Positions 59,674 through 64,000 of a DNA stretch of 64,000 nt are shown in pieces. The notes below the pieces were generated by a model, which saw nothing but the letters and a program-made list of their open reading frames with translations, was not told the DNA's origin and did not search any database. The stretch is from Galbitalea sp036271875. GTDB taxonomy: Bacteria; Actinomycetota; Actinomycetes; Actinomycetales; Microbacteriaceae. The position numbers and the translations under genes were made by a program. Positions within the stretch are counted from its first letter, which is position 1. Every line of letters starts with the position of its first letter. The stretch spans positions 62,001-126,000 of the forward strand of contig DATAZU010000025.1 in assembly GCA_036271875.1 (NCBI GenBank), given 5' to 3'.

Positions 59674-60888
59674 CTACAGGCCGGAGTTGCTAATCGTCTT
59701 CCGCACCGTGGCAGAAGTTATCGACTGCACCGACACCGGTGCCTTGTTTTCAATCTTGATGATGCTCATCGCGGGCGCCAGAATCGCGTCCGGGAAGATG
59801 AACGTGGCGTTCCCGCCGATCAGATCGAACTTCTTGTCGGAGTTCACGTAGTTCAGGATCGCCGCGCTGGTGACCTTCGTCCCTGACTTCTGGAGAGCGG
59901 CGATTGCTTCCGCGATCAGGATTACCGCGTTGGCGCCGGGCAGGGAAGCCGCAGCGGGATCTGCCGAGTGCGTCTTGCGATACGAGGCCAAGTATCCCTT
60001 CGTAACCTTGTCGGTCGCGCTCAGATCCACGTTCGGCTGCGCGTAGTAAGAACCCTGAGCCGCATCGAGCGCAATGGTCGTCGGGTCGTTGAAACCGTCG
60101 TAGCTCAGCGCGGGCGCGGTAACTCCGGCCTGGCGAAGGTTCGTCAGGAAGGCGTTGCTCTGAGAAGCGCCCAGCATTCCGACGAAGACCGCGTCCGGCT
60201 TGGCAGCGGCGATCTTTGCCACCTGCGAGCTGAAATCAGTGGTGTCAAGCGCCGATACGTTGAGCGAGGCGACGACCTTGTAGTGAAGCTTCGATGCCAA
60301 AGAGTTGACTGCTTTTGCCGCCGACTGGCCCAGTGTCTCGTCGGTGTACATCACCGCAACTTTCTTCACCTTCAGTTTCTTGACCGCGTAGTTCATCATC
60401 AGGGGCAACTCACCGGTGAGGAGCGGGCCAAGACTGACGACACTCTTACTGACGCCGGCCATATCCGGGCTCGACCCGTTCGTATTAACGGTCAGGATCT
60501 TGTTGCTGAGTGTGTACGGCGCAACCGCCTGGACGGCGTTGCTGCATAGCACTCCGAGGGCAACAGCATTGTTGACCTCGACGAGCTGGTGAACTGCGGT
60601 GACGGCCGGCTGTGGAAGGCACTGGTCATCGCCGTACGCCATCTTCAGCTTGCCCTTGATGATGCCGGCACTGTTTACGTACTTGACTGCGGAGTCGTAA
60701 CCATCACTCAGAAGCTTTCCGAACGAAATGTTCGGACCCGACAGGGGCAGCGCCGCCCCGATCGTGAACGTCTGATTGCTGCTACCACTGGTCGTGGTTG
60801 TGCTGGTCTGACCCGAGCAGGCGACGAGCGACGCTCCGGCAACGAGCGTGATCGTTAGGGCTGCTATGACCTTCATTTTCGATCGCAT
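59674..60888 (-). CDS. Leu/Ile/Val-type substrate-binding lipoprotein
   Basis: A 404-residue solute-binding protein of type I fold. Signal MKVIAALTITLVAGASLV and lipobox LVAC; the mature part begins QTFTIGAALPLSGPNISFGK, with KKVAVMYTDETLGQSAAKAV and AVFVGMLGASQSNAFLTNLR typical of LivJ/LivK relatives. ATG at 60886-60888 has AAGGAG at ideal spacing. The preceding cyclase and MmgE/PrpD genes suggest that the substrate is what those enzymes degrade. Confidence 0.92.
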   Translation of the reverse strand: MRSKMKVIAALTITLVAGASLVACSGQTSTTTTSGSSNQTFTIGAALPLSGPNISFGKLLSDGYDSAVKYVNSAGIIKGKLKMAYGDDQCLPQPAVTAVHQLVEVNNAVALGVLCSNAVQAVAPYTLSNKILTVNTNGSSPDMAGVSKSVVSLGPLLTGELPLMMNYAVKKLKVKKVAVMYTDETLGQSAAKAVNSLASKLHYKVVASLNVSALDTTDFSSQVAKIAAAKPDAVFVGMLGASQSNAFLTNLRQAGVTAPALSYDGFNDPTTIALDAAQGSYYAQPNVDLSATDKVTKGYLASYRKTHSADPAAASLPGANAVILIAEAIAALQKSGTKVTSAAILNYVNSDKKFDLIGGNATFIFPDAILAPAMSIIKIENKAPVSVQSITSATVRKTISNSGL

Positions 60889-60950
60889 GACATATCTCCT
60901 TTTAGTGTTCGTCGTGATTGTGAACTTCGGTGCGCGAAACGCGGGCGCGA

Positions 60951-61628
60951 TCAGTCGTGACTGCTAATCGATCGGGCCACGATCCTCGCGGGGGCTCCGT
61001 CTCCTCCGGGTAAGCGAAGAGGGAACGCAAAGATCTCGTAGCGCCCAGGAGGGACACTTTCGAGATTGAGATTCTCTGCGACAAGCACGCCGGCACCGAG
61101 GAGGCGGTGGTGAGCCTCCATGGTGTACTCCGGCGTCCGGCGCGACCCCGGCATTTCGGGTGTCGAGGTGTCGGTACCCACCATCCTCAGTCCCGACTCG
61201 ACACACCAGGAGATCAGCTCGCTCGAGAGCCAGGGCGCATCGACGTAGTGTTCGCGATCCTTCGACTCGAAGTAGCGCCCCCAGCCGGTACGAATCAGAA
61301 GCATCTCGCCGGGGCCGGGAACGCTGCCCGCGCCAAGCACATCGTCAATTTGGATGGCTTCACCGGCCACGCGGTTAACATGCGCGACGACGCCGTTTCC
61401 GGTAAATGACTCAAGGGCCAGGTCCTCAAGCCTGGTGCCGTCCTCGAGATGGTGCCACGGCGCATCGACGTGGGTGCCGACATGGCTGGCGAAGGCGAGT
61501 TTGCTGTAGGCGATGCGACCGTCACCGCCGGGCATCGAGAACTGATCGGGCTCGAAGTGCGGACTCGGGAGGCGGCCGCCGACCGGCATGTCATTGTCGT
61601 ACGCCTGCGACAGATCGAACCAGCTCAC
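60951..61628 (-). CDS. cyclase-family metal-dependent hydrolase
   Basis: A ~225-residue hydrolase of the kynurenine-formamidase/isatin-hydrolase (cyclase) family, which opens amides, often cyclic, with Mn or Zn. The signature is ASHVGTHVDAPWHHL (HxGTHxDxPxH), with LLIRTGWGRYFESK and VAENLNLESVPPGRYEI further on. GTG at 61626-61628 is preferred because GAGGAGG lies 8 bases before it; a GTG 9 bases further up is possible but too close to that site. Stands between the MmgE/PrpD genes and the importer. Confidence 0.87.
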   Translation of the reverse strand: MSWFDLSQAYDNDMPVGGRLPSPHFEPDQFSMPGGDGRIAYSKLAFASHVGTHVDAPWHHLEDGTRLEDLALESFTGNGVVAHVNRVAGEAIQIDDVLGAGSVPGPGEMLLIRTGWGRYFESKDREHYVDAPWLSSELISWCVESGLRMVGTDTSTPEMPGSRRTPEYTMEAHHRLLGAGVLVAENLNLESVPPGRYEIFAFPLRLPGGDGAPARIVARSISSHD

Positions 61629-61765
61629 TGCTCGCACCTCCTCATTGAGGTTTCGTGGGATCGGGACCGACCACGATATTTGGGTAGCCTATGGCTGCGC
61701 ATCAGCGGCTCCTACAGCAAGAGCCGAACCTTCGCATCGACTTTTTCGATGCTTCATCCGGCCGA

Positions 61766-63241
61766 TCATGGCGTCGTCTTTGTTGCGCCCGCGCCCGGAA
61801 TCGTTCGAGATTCGGTGTGCAGTTGGTCGAGAAGCTCGTCGACCGAACTCGCCTGTTCCAGCGATAAGACCGATGCCAGAACTCTGTTCGCGTGCTCATC
61901 GCCCCAGGCCACTGCGGCGAGATTGGAGAATTTCCGGCTGATGTCGTCGTCGCCCAGCTCCGCGAACCGCACGCCGCCTGCGCCGCCCTCACTGCGCCCC
62001 CGGCTTCCGTAGTCAGTGCGGTGACGATGCGTTTGCCCGTCGCGCGTGCGCACGGTCATGACGGTGTCCATTGTGTAGCTGTTCTCCCGGTCGAGCTCAG
62101 AATCGACCTCGAGGATCACAAGTCGCTGCAGTCGCTGCACTTCGGGATCATCGACGGCCGTCGCGAACATCGCCGCGTCCGACCGCTCGGCATTGAGAGG
62201 AGCCGGCGCCAACGCCAACCCAACGGCCGCCGCGTATGGCAACGAGAAATTCGCGTCGGCCAGTCCCGTGGCAGGTTTGAGCATCTGATCGTGCTCGCGG
62301 ATGAAGGTCGTCGTGCCAACCGTCGCCGACACGATGTCTTCCGAACGAGCTATTCCCTCGGCGCGCAGCGCCACGCCGTTGTCGAGTATGGTCTGCCCGC
62401 TGGCATGGAACGGGTAGTACTTGATTCCCAGGCGAGCCCAGGCACGCCATTCCGAACCAAATCCCGCGGTGACCGCCTCGAGGTCGCCCTGGTCTGTTGG
62501 CGCGTCACCCTCGCCCGAATACGTCATGGCGCGTCGATATCCCCATCGCGGGTCCTCGAGAACGTCGAGGCCGCACTCGATCCCGCGCGCGGCGAGTAGC
62601 GCGCTGGTGATTCCCGTCTGTGCGGTTCTGGCCTGGTGGAAACGTTTCGCGTTGCCGCGAGCGTGGATCAGGCCACCGCCGGCCATGTCCGCAGCAAATG
62701 CGACCGCGCGCGCGAGGTGGACCTCATCCAGCTCAAGCAGAAGACCGGCGGCGAGCGCGCCACCGATCGCACCGTGGAAGGCCGGCGTGTGCCATCCGAT
62801 GTAACGCTCGGGGAGGAACCCAACCCACTCGGCCACTCGCACGGTCATCTCGTAAGCAACGGCCGTCGCCCGCAGGAATGCCTCGCCGGAAACGGCCGCA
62901 CCGTCCTCGAGTCGCATCTGCGCGGCAACAAGAGCCGCAGGCACGATGCTTGCAGCGGGGTGGACAAACGCACCGGCGGTGTCCAGCTCGAACGCACCGA
63001 TGTACACGCCGGACTGAAATGCGGCATCCCCGGGACTCATTCGCACCGTTTTCCCGATGACCCCGAAGCCGGTCGGTCGCGCCAGATCACTGACCAGTGC
63101 TGAGGCGTACGGCAACGCGCTTCCGAACGCGGCACACCCGATTGCGTCGACGAGATGTCGCTTAATCCCCGCCAACGGCAGGGATGCGGCGACCGGAGGC
63201 ACCGAGAGAGCGCCCCGGGCAATGTCCTGTGCCAGCGTCAT
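61766..63241 (-). CDS. MmgE/PrpD family protein, copy 1
   Basis: A 491-residue protein of the family that includes 2-methylcitrate dehydratase, cis-aconitate decarboxylase and iminodisuccinate epimerase. Residues ~1-260 form the helical domain (ARGALSVPPVAASLPLAGIK, WHTPAFHGAIGGALAAGLLL, FAADMAGGGLIHARGNAKRF) and the rest the alpha/beta lid (GIKYYPFHASGQTILDNG, KPATGLADANFSLPYAAAVG). ATG at 63239-63241 overlaps the stop of a second, related gene by 4 bases. Reaction type (hydration, decarboxylation, epimerisation) cannot be decided. Confidence 0.87.
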   Translation of the reverse strand: MTLAQDIARGALSVPPVAASLPLAGIKRHLVDAIGCAAFGSALPYASALVSDLARPTGFGVIGKTVRMSPGDAAFQSGVYIGAFELDTAGAFVHPAASIVPAALVAAQMRLEDGAAVSGEAFLRATAVAYEMTVRVAEWVGFLPERYIGWHTPAFHGAIGGALAAGLLLELDEVHLARAVAFAADMAGGGLIHARGNAKRFHQARTAQTGITSALLAARGIECGLDVLEDPRWGYRRAMTYSGEGDAPTDQGDLEAVTAGFGSEWRAWARLGIKYYPFHASGQTILDNGVALRAEGIARSEDIVSATVGTTTFIREHDQMLKPATGLADANFSLPYAAAVGLALAPAPLNAERSDAAMFATAVDDPEVQRLQRLVILEVDSELDRENSYTMDTVMTVRTRDGQTHRHRTDYGSRGRSEGGAGGVRFAELGDDDISRKFSNLAAVAWGDEHANRVLASVLSLEQASSVDELLDQLHTESRTIPGAGATKTTP

Positions 63242-64000
63242 CGCGGGTCTCCCGTGGAGATCGATTTCACGTCCACGTACGCGATCCGCCACACATCTGT
63301 GACGTCCTCGAGCGCGTCGAGATTGAGAATTGCTTCACGGAGTTCGCGCGCGCGAGTCTCGCCGAGCGCAGGCACGGTGAGGTTATCGAACTTGGTCAGA
63401 ATCGCCTCGTCGCCCTGCGCGCCAAACTCAATAGCGCCCTTGCCCCTCGCTCGCGAAGCTTCGCCGAAACTCGTTCGCGTTGAGATCGTGTTGCCGTCCA
63501 CGAGATCAACCCGCAGGGTTGTGTCCATCGTGTATGGGTTCTCAGCATCAAGGACGTCGGACGACTCGCATCGCACGCGCTGTTGCAGCGATGCGACATC
63601 CGGGTTGGAGTAGCCGTCCAGGAAGAGCCGGGCGGATGCGCCGTCTTCAGATAGTCGCCGCGGCTCGAATACAAAGCCGAGCGCGGCCGCGTAGGGAAAA
63701 GAAAAATTCGTGTCGGCGAGAGATGCAGCGGGCTTCAGCATTGCTCCGTGCTCGAACATGAACGTGGAGAGCCCGACCGTGATGGATGCAACGTCCGAGA
63801 CGGTAAGCTCCGGTCGCTGCCGATGCAACTCCGCCATGTTGTCGAGGATTGACTGCGCAGCCGAATGGAACGGATAGTACTTGACGGACACCTTTGACAG
63901 CGCATCGAACCTGCTGCCAAGTCCGTCGAGCGGGTTCCCGGGAACATCGGTGAGAGATTCCGTGCCGTACAGCAGCGTGCGCCGATACCCCCACCGCGGG
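63238..64000 (-). CDS. MmgE/PrpD family protein, copy 2 (partial)
   Basis: The C-terminal ~254 codons of a second MmgE/PrpD protein; the frame is open to the right edge, so the N-terminus is outside the window. The visible part matches its neighbour: RWGYRR, SVKYYPFHSAAQSILDNMA, LKPAASLADTNFSFPYAAAL and ENPYTMDTTLRVDLVDGNTI. A start at 63891 would remove the conserved RWGYRR stretch and is not used. The two genes overlap by 4 bases, indicating coupled translation and perhaps a heteromeric enzyme. Confidence 0.87.
   Translation of the reverse strand, partial: PRWGYRRTLLYGTESLTDVPGNPLDGLGSRFDALSKVSVKYYPFHSAAQSILDNMAELHRQRPELTVSDVASITVGLSTFMFEHGAMLKPAASLADTNFSFPYAAALGFVFEPRRLSEDGASARLFLDGYSNPDVASLQQRVRCESSDVLDAENPYTMDTTLRVDLVDGNTISTRTSFGEASRARGKGAIEFGAQGDEAILTKFDNLTVPALGETRARELREAILNLDALEDVTDVWRIAYVDVKSISTGDPR

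Noticed and set aside
1..64000. Search for CRISPR arrays, insertion sequences, prophage or rRNA genes
   Set aside because: No regularly spaced direct repeats, transposase or phage genes or rRNA segments were seen. The DUF222/HNH gene and dispersed palindromes are the only elements with possible mobile character.

Overview
The window is high-GC, densely coded DNA typical of an actinobacterium. The gene set points to the Microbacteriaceae: folate cyclo-ligase, an FmdB zinc ribbon and MscL in a row, GalU next to a three-helix membrane protein, a large helicase/nuclease-like protein with an MTES_1575-type C-terminus, a DUF222/HNH protein, and many GTG starts. This placement rests on gene content, not on any database search.

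Layout. 1-5000: end of an acyltransferase-3 gene, a four-gene unit (small secreted protein plus a three-gene ABC module), a lipoprotein and a decayed small gene. 5400-22910: mostly core or family-conserved genes: tRNA-Ala, GalU, folate cyclo-ligase, FmdB protein, MscL, the degenerate helicase, a 53-residue protein overlapping its end, a CHAP hydrolase divergent from a Ser/Thr kinase-GAF fusion, PlsC, a TOPRIM protein, an AraC/VOC pair and a DUF1772-HTH-ClpN operon. Long inverted repeats sit at several gene ends.

22976-35641: a sugar-use locus on the minus strand. FucU-like mutarotase and a LacI repressor come first, followed by a carbohydrate ABC importer (binding lipoprotein and two permeases), DUF624 protein, esterase, a fucosidase-like glycosidase, FGGY kinase, Gfo/Idh oxidoreductase and a fucose-isomerase-fold enzyme. 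Most neighbours overlap by 1-4 bases. Copies of the core AAACCGATT lie before the lacI gene and before the binding-protein gene. 35855-47866: DUF222/HNH protein, PHP protein, a GT2 synthase coupled to a GH18 protein, a nucleotidyltransferase, a class A penicillin-binding protein, and a TetR/epimerase pair with a double operator.

47932-52616, plus strand: nucleoside hydrolase, an eIF-2B/ribose-bisphosphate-isomerase-fold protein, a PurM-superfamily protein, pseudouridine-5'-phosphate glycosidase and a LysR regulator. This looks like a ribonucleoside/pseudouridine salvage unit without the usual PfkB-type pseudouridine kinase, and it is the most promising candidate for something new. 52620-64000, minus strand: a second carbohydrate ABC importer, a cupin, and a branched-chain-amino-acid-type ABC importer downstream of a cyclase-family hydrolase and two tandem MmgE/PrpD genes, the last cut by the window edge. 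No IS element, prophage, CRISPR array or rRNA was seen.
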